This document shows, piece after piece, positions 56,440 to 64,000 of a stretch of 64,000 nucleotides of DNA (positions are counted from its first letter, which is position 1; every line of letters begins with the position of its first letter). The stretch is from Streptomyces cinereus (GTDB lineage: Bacteria > Pseudomonadota > Gammaproteobacteria > Pseudomonadales > Moraxellaceae), in contig BMPS01000004.1 in NCBI GenBank assembly GCA_014647715.1, positions 1-64,000 on the forward strand, in the 5' to 3' direction. Below the pieces are notes generated by a model. That model did no database searches. It was given only the letters and a program-made list of their open reading frames with translations, and was not told the origin of the DNA. The position numbers were made by a program, and so were the translations under genes.

Positions 56440-57363
56440 ATGTCAGAGCTTATCGATGTCAAACAATTTGGTAAAGTGGCGGTCGTCTGTGGCGGCTGGA
56501 GTGCCGAGCGTGAAGTGTCGCTAACTAGCGGTAAAGCTGTGCTTGATGCGCTACTCGCTAAAGGCGTGGACGCCCATCACTTTGACCCCAAAGAAACAGA
56601 TATCTCAAAACTGCGCGACTATGACCGCGTATTTAATGTGCTGCATGGCACTTTTGGTGAAGATGGCAGCCTGCAAGGGGTGCTAGACGGTTTTAATATT
56701 CCGTATACCGGTTGTGGCGTGTTAGCCTCTGCAATTGCCATGGATAAGTTTCGCAACCGCCTAGTTTGGCAAGCGTTAAATCTACCAAACGTACCTTACG
56801 TCGTGCTTGACGACAATACCGATTTTACCGCTATCGAACAGCAGCTAGGTTTACCACTGTTTGTCAAACCTGCCGCCGAAGGCAGTAGTGTCGGCGTCTT
56901 TAAAATTAAAGAAGCGGGTGAGCTTGCCAAGACCTACCCACAGCTCAAACAATACCACGGCGCTATTTTGGCAGAAAAAGCCATCACAGGCGGTGAGTAT
57001 GCTTGCTCAATCCTCGGTGATGAGGTGTTGCCCAGTATTCGCATCATCCCAACCACTGAGTTTTATGACTACGAAGCCAAATACAATCGTGATGATACCG
57101 TCTACCAATGCCCATCAGATTTGAGCGAGGCGCAAGAACAAACCATGCAACAAATTGCAAGAAAAGCGTTTGCTGCCATTGGGGGCAAAGGTTGGTCACG
57201 CGTGGATTTTTTACGAGATGACGAAGGCACGCTATATCTGCTTGAACTCAATACGGTGCCCGGCATGACCAGTCATAGTCTGGTGCCGATGGCAGCAAAA
57301 GCGCGTGGCATGGATTTTGCGACGCTATGCGTGCGTATCTTAGAACAAACGTTGAGCGAATAA
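56440..57363 (+). CDS. ddlB: D-alanine-D-alanine ligase Ddl
   Basis: Ddl makes the D-Ala-D-Ala dipeptide of the wall peptide. The 307-residue ATP-grasp ligase has VAVVCGGWSAEREVSLTSG at the start, LHGTFGEDGSLQG, TGCGVLASAIAMDKF, FVKPAAEGSSVGV, GGEYACSIL and LLELNTVPGMTSHSLVPMAA near the end. ATG 56440 with a TAGGAAT ribosome binding site is used; the frame extends about 18 codons upstream without support. Confidence 0.95.
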   Translation: MSELIDVKQFGKVAVVCGGWSAEREVSLTSGKAVLDALLAKGVDAHHFDPKETDISKLRDYDRVFNVLHGTFGEDGSLQGVLDGFNIPYTGCGVLASAIAMDKFRNRLVWQALNLPNVPYVVLDDNTDFTAIEQQLGLPLFVKPAAEGSSVGVFKIKEAGELAKTYPQLKQYHGAILAEKAITGGEYACSILGDEVLPSIRIIPTTEFYDYEAKYNRDDTVYQCPSDLSEAQEQTMQQIARKAFAAIGGKGWSRVDFLRDDEGTLYLLELNTVPGMTSHSLVPMAAKARGMDFATLCVRILEQTLSE

Positions 57364-57560
57364 GTCGTTTTCGTTTATATTTGTTTACAAAAAAAGTACT
57401 TGAATTGTCTAGAAGCGTATTATCTATTTACCATTCATTTCATTGAATTTGCTATGATATGCTTCTAAGCATAAATCCTTGTAATATTTTTAGTTATTTT
57501 GATTTTTGTTGTTGAGATTTTAGTAATTAATAATTTTAGACCGAGTTATGATTGGTCAAT

Positions 57561-58439
57561 ATGGCAAATTCATTTGTGGCAACTGCTTCTCTAGATACTA
57601 CGCTCCCTAATCGCTTTCATCAGCTACTGCCAAAGTTGTTAATGCTTGGCGTTGTGTTATTGTTAGTGATATTAGCGGCTTTGGCGATTAATGTATTCAA
57701 CAAATTACCCAATGCAGCGATTAGTTTGCAGCATAAAGGGTTAAACACCCAGCAAACCCTGCAGCTTCAGCAATTATTGGGCGAAAAAGCAGACACAAAT
57801 TTACTCAAAGCTGATTTGCAAAGCTATGTAGCAAAACTTGAGACGGTAGATTGGGTAGGGCAAGCCGATGTGCGCCGCGATTGGCAACAAGGTATTGTGG
57901 TCAATGTAGTACCGCGCCAAGCCGTTGCCAAGTTTGGTAGTGAACGTTTAGTCGATGCCAATGGTACGGTATTTAAGCCTGCCGATAGCAATGACTTAAA
58001 TAACGCCAGCTTGATGCAGCTACAAGGCGATAGCCAAAATGCCGTTGTCATGATGCAGCAAATCAAGCAAGTTAGTGATTGGTTTATGCCATTGGGTATG
58101 AAAATTGAAGAAGTCATCGTAACGCCCAGAATGGCATGGTTATTTCGTTTTGATAACGGACTTCGGGTACTGGTTGATAATGACAATACGTCAGAAAAAC
58201 TGTATCGACTGAGCATCATGTTACAAAATCAGCTTAAACCACAGCTCAAAACGCTGCAAACGGTGGATTTACGCTATAAAAATGGCATGGCAATTACCAA
58301 AAGACCTGTGATACAGCAAGCCAGTGATACAACTGCCGTCAATGCCCAATCTGCTGATAATAAACCCGTGACCGAGGCCAACTCAACAACCGATTCGAAA
58401 AACAAAGCATTAAAAACCACAGCCAACCCTAGCCATTAG
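57561..58439 (+). CDS. ftsQ: cell division protein FtsQ
   Basis: FtsQ links the early and late divisome proteins in the periplasm. The 292-residue protein has a short cytoplasmic start, one membrane helix at about residues 28-50 (LLVILAALAINVF), and an extracytoplasmic POTRA region with VDWVGQADVRRDWQQGIVVNVVPRQAVAKF, of which VPRQAVAKF is the family block. The tail is Thr/Lys/Asn-rich. ATG 57561 is chosen; a TTG at 57552 is an alternative. Confidence 0.88.
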   Translation: MANSFVATASLDTTLPNRFHQLLPKLLMLGVVLLLVILAALAINVFNKLPNAAISLQHKGLNTQQTLQLQQLLGEKADTNLLKADLQSYVAKLETVDWVGQADVRRDWQQGIVVNVVPRQAVAKFGSERLVDANGTVFKPADSNDLNNASLMQLQGDSQNAVVMMQQIKQVSDWFMPLGMKIEEVIVTPRMAWLFRFDNGLRVLVDNDNTSEKLYRLSIMLQNQLKPQLKTLQTVDLRYKNGMAITKRPVIQQASDTTAVNAQSADNKPVTEANSTTDSKNKALKTTANPSH

Positions 58440-58464
58440 GTGAAACAAAATTTTGTAGTGTTCT

Positions 58465-59745
58465 ATGAAAAAGCCAGATCTGATCGTCGTCGTCCACCTA
58501 AGTGCTACTGCTATTCACACTGTGATTGGTCAAATCCACAGTGCGCAAGATATTCGTATTATCGGTTTATCTACCGTCAAAAACCATGATTTCGCCCAGG
58601 GTACCATTCGCCACCGCGAACGTCTAAAATCTGCTATCAAACAATCTATTCAAAACGCTGAAGACATGGCAAATTGCCGCGTAAACAGTGTTTGGCTGAG
58701 CTTTTCTACCCCAGATTTACAAAGCGTCAATAGCGTGGGCGAAGTCAAAATCAAACACGATATCGTACAAGCCAAAGACGTGGTCGCCGCGCTAACCCAA
58801 GCCAAAAACAAACATCTCCAAGATGATTTGTATTTGATGCATTATGCCCAGCAAGGTATTGCTTTAGATGGCAATGCTGAGATGATTGATGATGCGATTG
58901 GGATGCAAGCGAGTGACTTGATGGTGCTGTATCATCTGATGATGATGCCTGTCAAAGGTCGCCAGAATTTACAGCAACTGCTGCAAGAATGTGATGTCAG
59001 TATCGACCAAATGCTATTTGATGCGGTCTCTACCGCCGAATATGGTTTATTGCCCGAAGAAAAATACCATGGCGTATGTCTGATTGATATTGGGGCATCG
59101 ACGACCAGTATTTGCGTTTACCGTGAAGATAAGCTGATTTATACCCATTGCTTTGCCGAAGGCGGACATCATGCAACACTGGATATCTCTATGCTGCTAG
59201 ATGTCACCATTGCTGAAGCAGAGAATATGAAAAAATCCCAAGCCAATGTCGATCGCCATGGGATTGACTCAAGCCAATTTTTTACCATCAAGCGTTCACA
59301 GCATGACGATGAAAAAACCATTAATATGCTTGAGCTCCTTGAAGTCACGGAAGCCCGCTATATCAGTATTTTAGGTCATATTAAAAAAGAGCTGGATAAA
59401 GAAGGGCTAAGTGAGTTTTTACAACAAGGCTATGTGATCACGGGCGGTGGGGCTGAAATGCGTGGATTATTGCCATTAGCCAAAAAAATCTTTGCCAATA
59501 AAGTAAACAAGGTCAATCAACACTCAGCGATTTCTGCTTATACCCAATATGGCGATGATGACAAGCTTCGCACCATTGCGGCAATGATTGGTGAGCGTAA
59601 ATACCAAACCGCGTTTGGCACACTGTTATACAGTCAAAGTGAGGCGTTTCATCATAGCGAGAAAAGCTCGCCTGACTCTTTGCAAGTTAAGCCCATGCGA
59701 GAAAAACTCAAAACTGTGAATAAATTTTTTGGTAAATTTTTCTAA
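58465..59745 (+). CDS. ftsA: cell division protein FtsA
   Basis: FtsA is the actin-like protein that ties FtsZ filaments to the membrane. The 426-residue protein has the ATPase blocks near residues 8-20 and 206-218 (CLIDIGASTTSICVYR), AEGGHHATLDISMLLDV, and YVITGGGAEMRGLLPLAK. The SHS2-like 1C domain is at about 80-165. The C-terminus has a basic amphipathic end (KLKTVNKFFGKFF), as needed for membrane binding. It starts at ATG 58465, 25 bases after ftsQ. Confidence 0.95.
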   Translation: MKKPDLIVVVHLSATAIHTVIGQIHSAQDIRIIGLSTVKNHDFAQGTIRHRERLKSAIKQSIQNAEDMANCRVNSVWLSFSTPDLQSVNSVGEVKIKHDIVQAKDVVAALTQAKNKHLQDDLYLMHYAQQGIALDGNAEMIDDAIGMQASDLMVLYHLMMMPVKGRQNLQQLLQECDVSIDQMLFDAVSTAEYGLLPEEKYHGVCLIDIGASTTSICVYREDKLIYTHCFAEGGHHATLDISMLLDVTIAEAENMKKSQANVDRHGIDSSQFFTIKRSQHDDEKTINMLELLEVTEARYISILGHIKKELDKEGLSEFLQQGYVITGGGAEMRGLLPLAKKIFANKVNKVNQHSAISAYTQYGDDDKLRTIAAMIGERKYQTAFGTLLYSQSEAFHHSEKSSPDSLQVKPMREKLKTVNKFFGKFF

Positions 59746-59894
59746 AGAAGAGATGTTTAGTATTTTAAGAGGGCTCATGTTATGATTGACTCTAAAATCC
59801 ACTAATTGTGTAATGATTTAATTGATATTTAATTTAATATGTTTGCTATTTATGCTGCTCAAACCTACTTGACAGCATACGGAGATTTTCAATT

Positions 59895-61115
59895 ATGGAA
59901 GCAAAATTTAGTATTGTACAAGATCACACTGATACATTTGCCGATTCAGCCCGTTTAACCGTTATCGGTGTCGGCGGCGGCGGTGGGAATGCCGTTGAAA
60001 CCATGGTACAAAATGGTGTAAAAGGCATTACCTTTGTCTGTGCCAACACCGATAGACAAGCGCTTGACCGCCTGTCAGCACCTAATAAAATCCAGCTAGG
60101 TATCAAAAATAACAACCGCGGCTTGGGGGCAGGTGCCAACCCAGAAGTGGGTCGTGAAGCAGCCGAGAGCGATGAAGAACAAATTCGCCAATTGTTAGAA
60201 AATTCTGACATGGTATTTATTACCGCGGGTATGGGCGGTGGTACAGGTACAGGCGCTGCGCCAGTCATCGCCAGACTAGCCAAAGAGTTGGGCGTCTTGA
60301 CCGTTGCCGTGGTGACCATGCCATTTACCTTTGAAGGTGGCAGACGCAATAAAGTGGCGAGAGAAGGTATTGAGCAGCTTTCTAACTTTGTCGACTCCAT
60401 CATCACTATCCCTAACGATAAATTGATGACGGTGTATGGCAAAATCTCTATGAAAGACGCCTTCAAAAAAGCCGATGAAGTGTTACTTCAAGCGGTGCAA
60501 GGTATCTCTAATATGATTTCAAAAGATGGTTTTATTAACATCGACTTTAACGATATTCGTACAGCAATGACCTCACGAGGGCATGCAATGATGGGTATCG
60601 GTAAAGGCAGTGGGGAAGACCGCGCTGAGATCGCTGCTGAAAAAGCCATCAAGAGCCCATTACTTGACAACTTATTGCTCAAAAATGCCAAAGGTCTATT
60701 GGTCAACGTAGTGGCTAGCTCAGATTTCAATTTTGAAGAGCAAGAACGCATCACCCAAAAAGTGCATAGCTTGGTGGATATTGACGAAGCCAACATCTTC
60801 TACGGCGTGGTATTTGATGAAGACATGGGCGATGAAATCCAAGTAACCGTGGTGGCAACGGGTCTTACGCTAGATAATACCCCAAAGCACCCAGCTAGAG
60901 ATTTTGTCTCAGATGCCTCTAGCACCCACAAAGTAGAAGCAGGCACGCATGAACCTGCGTATGCGGCACGCCGTGATATACCACAGTCCATCCCTGCACC
61001 TCAGCCACCTGTACAGCAAGCTATTGAGCCTGCGACAGCACAACCGCAATCGTCGCAGCCACAACGTACAGGCAACAGTATTCAAGACTATCTACGTCGC
61101 CAGCAAAATCGCTAA
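59895..61115 (+). CDS. ftsZ: cell division protein FtsZ
   Basis: FtsZ is the tubulin-like GTPase that forms the division ring. The 406-residue protein has VIGVGGGGGNAVETM at residues about 22-36, the tubulin signature GGGTGTGAAP near 113-122, NDKLM and the T7 loop NIDFNDIRTAM. After the core comes a Pro/Gln-rich linker (PAPQPPVQQ) and the C-terminal peptide NSIQDYLRRQQNR, which should bind FtsA and ZipA. It starts at ATG 59895 after an ACGGAGA ribosome binding site. Confidence 0.98.
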   Translation: MEAKFSIVQDHTDTFADSARLTVIGVGGGGGNAVETMVQNGVKGITFVCANTDRQALDRLSAPNKIQLGIKNNNRGLGAGANPEVGREAAESDEEQIRQLLENSDMVFITAGMGGGTGTGAAPVIARLAKELGVLTVAVVTMPFTFEGGRRNKVAREGIEQLSNFVDSIITIPNDKLMTVYGKISMKDAFKKADEVLLQAVQGISNMISKDGFINIDFNDIRTAMTSRGHAMMGIGKGSGEDRAEIAAEKAIKSPLLDNLLLKNAKGLLVNVVASSDFNFEEQERITQKVHSLVDIDEANIFYGVVFDEDMGDEIQVTVVATGLTLDNTPKHPARDFVSDASSTHKVEAGTHEPAYAARRDIPQSIPAPQPPVQQAIEPATAQPQSSQPQRTGNSIQDYLRRQQNR

Positions 61116-61133
61116 GATACTGTATGATTTTTC

Positions 61134-61169
61134 AAAAGCCTCACAGCTTAATTGTTGTGGGGTTTTTTT
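61134..61169 (+). terminator. terminator after ftsZ
   Basis: CCTCACA pairs with TGTGGGG (one G-U pair), flanked by an A run and a T run. It probably separates the ftsZ transcript from lpxC. Confidence 0.65.
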
Positions 61170-61313
61170 ATCAATGGAGTCAATCATAAAGGTCGATAAA
61201 ATCAATCAAGCATCACTATGATGTAGCAAGGGACAATGGTAGAATAGCCAAATGTAACAAATTATATCAACTTAGCTTTGGCTAAGGATGAGTGCAATCT
61301 ACTAGGGGGCATT

Positions 61314-62189
61314 ATGCAGCAGCGTACTATTCAACAACCCATCAATCTTGAAGGCATCGGCTTACATAGCGGTAACCCTGTACACCTGCGCTTTTCTCCT
61401 GCACCCATTGACTATGGGATTCAATTTTTACGTAGCGATGTCGCACAGGCAAAGCCCATACCCGCTATCTATCATGCGGTAACCGATACCATGATGTCCT
61501 CAAATCTCACCAATGAGTTAGGTCAGCGCATTGGGACCGTGGAGCATTTGATGAGTGCAATCGCCGCGCTTCAAATTGATAATTTACAAATCGAAGTGTC
61601 CGCCCCTGAAATTCCAATCATGGATGGTAGTGCCATCGAATTTGTGCAAGTATTGCAACAAGCGGGTATTGCCGAGCAAATGTCTGCCAAACGCTATATT
61701 CAGGTGTTGCAACCGATTGAGGTTCGCGTGGAGGATAAAGTTGCAGGATTTCGGCCCTACGATGGATTTGTATTAGATTTCCAAATTGACTTTAATCACC
61801 CTGCGTTTAATGGCTCACATCAAAAGTTTAAATTGGATTTTAATGAAGGCAATTTTATCGAGCATATTGCCAAAGCGCGCACATTCGGCTTTTTAAAAGA
61901 TATTGAATACCTAAAAAGCAATAACTTAGGACTGGGGGGTAGTATGCAAAATGCCATTGTTTTAGATGATAGCGGCGTACTTAATCCTGAAGGGTTACGC
62001 TTTGACGATGAATTTGTACGCCATAAAGTACTAGATGCGATTGGTGACTTATACCTTGCTGGTCACCAAATTTTGGGTGAATTTTACGCTTATAAGTCAG
62101 GTCATGCGCTCAATAATAAATTATTACAAGCTTTATTTAGCGATGAAAATAACTATAAATTTGTAACAAAGCATGACAATGTTAACTAG
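61314..62189 (+). CDS. lpxC: UDP-3-O-acyl-GlcNAc deacetylase LpxC
   Basis: LpxC is the zinc deacetylase that commits to lipid A synthesis. The 291-residue protein has RTIQQPINLEGIGLHSG at the start, GTVEHLMSAIAAL (zinc ligand His), EIPIMDGSA, ARTFGFLKDIEYL, RHKVLDAIGDLYLAGH (zinc ligands) and YKSGHALNNKLLQAL. The C-terminus ends about 14 residues earlier than in E. coli (305). ATG 61314 with an AGGGGG ribosome binding site is used; the frame extends 12 codons upstream. Confidence 0.97.
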   Translation: MQQRTIQQPINLEGIGLHSGNPVHLRFSPAPIDYGIQFLRSDVAQAKPIPAIYHAVTDTMMSSNLTNELGQRIGTVEHLMSAIAALQIDNLQIEVSAPEIPIMDGSAIEFVQVLQQAGIAEQMSAKRYIQVLQPIEVRVEDKVAGFRPYDGFVLDFQIDFNHPAFNGSHQKFKLDFNEGNFIEHIAKARTFGFLKDIEYLKSNNLGLGGSMQNAIVLDDSGVLNPEGLRFDDEFVRHKVLDAIGDLYLAGHQILGEFYAYKSGHALNNKLLQALFSDENNYKFVTKHDNVN

Positions 62190-62527
62190 ATTTATTTAAC
62201 TGTATTAATTTTATTGTGTATTTTAACTAATCAAATAAATTTACATAGAGATTGATTAGTAACATTTTTTCATCAAGAAGTTATCATTTTATTACACTAA
62301 TTAAACCCAACCGCCCAATTTTATCATTTAATTTCTGGATATCTTTTTTTAGCCACTAGCTACTATATGCGCCCTAAAAATAAAAAAAAAGATATCTTTA
62401 TCTCTCCTATTAATTGTAAATTTTTTTCTAGTTTTTTACTTTCACTTGCACAAGCCATCAATGCATTGATAAATATTACTATATTAGTAACATAATTTAC
62501 ATAAAATTACATTGTAACTTGGTTACT
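62190..62527. other. AT-rich convergent spacer between lpxC and dciA
   Basis: The 338 bases hold no gene. An inverted repeat, GATATCTTTTTTTAG (from 62338) with CTAAAAATAAAAAAAAAGATATC (to 62396; arms not fully matched), could fold as a terminator for both convergent genes. A cluster of long A and T runs surrounds it. Confidence 0.5.
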
Positions 62528-63016
62528 TTAGTCTTTTATCAGTTTTTGTAACGCAGTTCTAAGCGGCTCGTTATCCGTGACAAGGTTACATAGCTGTGTT
62601 ATATTTCGCTTCGTAGATTCGCTTAGCTCACAATTATTTACATTGCTAACATTCTGGTTACACTGTAAATTTGCCATTTGTGAGCCATGAATAGCTTTGA
62701 CAATCACCACGCGAAATCGTAACTGATTAAATTGATAAAAATTGTTATCGAACGCTTGCAGTGTTGATAGTAGGTGCTGCTGGTTATAATTGAGGTGATT
62801 GGCAAGGGTATGACTGGTCGTACTCACCACAAGTATAAACGATTCACAAGCAATCACTTGTAAGCTTGCTAAGACTTCCTCAGTCAACACGTTTTGCCAA
62901 GCGCTGCGAACATCATCCGTCAATTGCTGTAATTGCTGCAGCTTTTTTTGAAACGGTAATTGATAGTTGGCAAGGCGCTCAGTGCGAGAAGCAAGATGGT
63001 TGGTTGGTTTTTTCAT
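62528..63016 (-). CDS. dciA: DciA family (DUF721) replicative-helicase loader
   Basis: DciA helps load the replicative helicase DnaB in bacteria lacking DnaC. The 162-residue protein has a Lys/Gln-rich N-terminal helix region (LQQLQQLTDDVRSAWQ) and the DUF721 core with WQNVLTEEVLASLQVIACESFILVV, HTLANHLNYNQQHLLSTL and FNQLRFRVVIVK. The C-terminus is helical (TDNEPLRTALQKLIKD). ATG 63016 is chosen; the open frame extends to ATG 63157 with sequence unlike the family. Convergent with lpxC, as in other Moraxellaceae by my recollection. Confidence 0.7.
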   Translation of the reverse strand: MKKPTNHLASRTERLANYQLPFQKKLQQLQQLTDDVRSAWQNVLTEEVLASLQVIACESFILVVSTTSHTLANHLNYNQQHLLSTLQAFDNNFYQFNQLRFRVVIVKAIHGSQMANLQCNQNVSNVNNCELSESTKRNITQLCNLVTDNEPLRTALQKLIKD

Positions 63017-63207
63017 AGTCAATGAGCAGTGTGGTGGGTAGTTAAGCGACAAAAATTTTGATTTAGTCTTAGTATTGGGTCTTAGTGTTAGTGTAGGTGA
63101 TTTTAAGACCAAATTATAGTGAATTAAATCTTGCCAATGCGCTAAAGCAGCGTTCATATGACATTGGCACAGGGTTTAATAGCATAAGGTTTAACAAAGG
63201 ATAAAAG

Positions 63208-63903
63208 ATGAAGTTAGCTCTAATCGCATTACCAGTTGTTGCTTTAACCACAATGAGTGTTGCACAAGCTCAAATTCTATCGATTACCAATGCCGGTAAA
63301 ACCAGTCAAGTTATTGTCCGTGAAGATGATGGTGAAGATTATTATCTGCCTTCAGATGCCGTCAATGCCGCCATCAAAAACCTAAGCCAGCAAACGCAGC
63401 AAAAAGAAGACCGCCTCGCAAGTTTAGCACAAAAGCTATCGACTCAGCCAACCACCATTATCAACATGCCTGCAATGGGTAGCTATGCGGGTAATGGCAT
63501 GTTAGCGTTGCGCCCCATTACGTCATCTGCGCGCATGAGTTCAGGTTTTGGCTATCGTATCCACCCTGTCACTGGTAAATCACAGTTTCATAAAGGGATG
63601 GACTTTGCTGCTCCTATTGGCACGCCTATTTATGCCACGGGTAATGGTGTGGTGACTTTCTCAGGTTGGGGTACAGGGTATGGTCGTTATGTTGAAGTAG
63701 ATCATGGCAACGGTACTATCACCCGTTACGCCCATACCTCTGCAAACTATGTTAACGTTGGCGATACGGTGTATGCAAATCAGCAAATCGCTGCGGTAGG
63801 CAACACGGGTCGTTCAACAGGCGCCCACTTACACTATGAAGTACGCCAAAACGGTCAAGCCGTCAATCCGCAAACTTACTTGGCAATGGCGCCAGCGCGT
63901 TAA
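63208..63903 (+). CDS. M23 (LytM-type) metallopeptidase
   Basis: A 231-residue exported zinc peptidase. The N-terminal signal peptide (MKLALIALPVVALTTMSVAQA) is followed by a helical stretch (residues about 50-80), then the M23 domain: FGYRIHPVTGKSQFHKGMDFAAP supplies the first zinc His and Asp (His in FHKGMD), and TGAHLHYEVRQNG the HxH motif. It likely cuts peptide cross-links or regulates an amidase in the periplasm. Both zinc motifs are intact. AAAGGAT precedes ATG 63208, and a terminator follows. Confidence 0.92.
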   Translation: MKLALIALPVVALTTMSVAQAQILSITNAGKTSQVIVREDDGEDYYLPSDAVNAAIKNLSQQTQQKEDRLASLAQKLSTQPTTIINMPAMGSYAGNGMLALRPITSSARMSSGFGYRIHPVTGKSQFHKGMDFAAPIGTPIYATGNGVVTFSGWGTGYGRYVEVDHGNGTITRYAHTSANYVNVGDTVYANQQIAAVGNTGRSTGAHLHYEVRQNGQAVNPQTYLAMAPAR

Positions 63904-63925
63904 TCGTGACACTATCTCGGTACAT

Positions 63926-63955
63926 AAAAAAACTGGCATTTTCGCCAGTTTTTTT
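63926..63955 (+). terminator. terminator after the M23 peptidase
   Basis: AAAAAAACTGGC pairs with GCCAGTTTTTTT around ATTTTC. Confidence 0.9.
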
Positions 63956-64000
63956 ATTTTTCGCTGTGCTATGGTTTAAAACGGTTTAAAACCATCATAA

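Noticed and set aside
59924-60466. 180-codon open frame on the minus strand
   Set aside because: It is antisense to ftsZ; its Pro-rich segments are the reverse reading of FtsZ glycine motifs.
63017-63157. 47-residue N-terminal extension of DciA
   Set aside because: The extension is unlike the family and low in complexity; the internal Met starts the usual basic N-terminus. The upstream ATG cannot be fully excluded.

Overview
This window looks like the chromosome of a gammaproteobacterium of the family Moraxellaceae, most likely Moraxella or a close relative. The inference rests on gene content and order: a split division/cell-wall cluster murG-murC-ddl-ftsQ-ftsA-ftsZ followed by lpxC and a convergent dciA, a convergent rnfH/bamE pair, a DUF2339/DUF3999 pair, and moderate, AT-leaning base composition. 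Nothing clearly recent or mobile is present: I see no insertion sequence, prophage, CRISPR array, rRNA or tRNA gene.

Layout. 0-4.4 kb: DUF1877 and DUF1345 proteins, rluE, then a FemAB-like protein overlapping ubiC. 4.7-11.9 kb: glyA; a two-component pair (a large sensor kinase and a regulator made only of two receiver domains); an operon remnant with one intact unknown gene and a decayed small-GTPase gene; a DUF4230 protein. 12.2-21 kb: proS, the periplasmic protease prc, csbD, slyD, an AI-2E-type permease and prfC. 21.2-27 kb: small ORFs, tatD, tcdA, a GAF hybrid kinase and a CPA1 antiporter. 27.1-30.9 kb: divergent yqhD-like and nemA-like detoxification reductases, then lysO. 31.2-34.8 kb: a tellurite/stress-type module (DUF475, TerD, AIM24, TerD). 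35.1-40.2 kb: a membrane protein coupled to rnfH, then bamE, fur, murJ and ampD. 40.4-51.2 kb: DUF2339, DUF3999, nadC, a Rossmann-fold oxidoreductase, an unknown protein, pyrE, a lipoprotein and gshB. 51.2-53.4 kb: a Tat-exported PhoX phosphatase behind a four-half-site Pho box. 53.5-64 kb: murG to ftsZ, lpxC, dciA and a LytM-type peptidase.

Envelope building is the main theme. MurG, MurC, Ddl and MurJ make and flip lipid II; FtsQ, FtsA and FtsZ divide the cell; LpxC starts lipid A; BamE helps assemble the outer membrane; Prc, AmpD and the M23 peptidase act on the wall. Nutrient and stress control is the second theme: Fur, a PhoB-type phosphate promoter, two histidine kinases, electrophile reductases, glutathione synthesis and the Ter module.

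The most distinctive sequence-level features are (a) many imperfect tandem repeats of about 13-18 bp, 3-6 copies each, at gene borders, one of which runs through the stop codon of the DUF2339 gene; (b) two large nested inverted repeats around the decayed GTPase operon; (c) the array of four 11-bp-phased Pho half-sites; and (d) a cluster of small ORFs upstream of tatD. Starts were moved inward where an upstream TTG/GTG start lacked a ribosome binding site or family support. Family calls are from reading the protein sequences; no searches were run.
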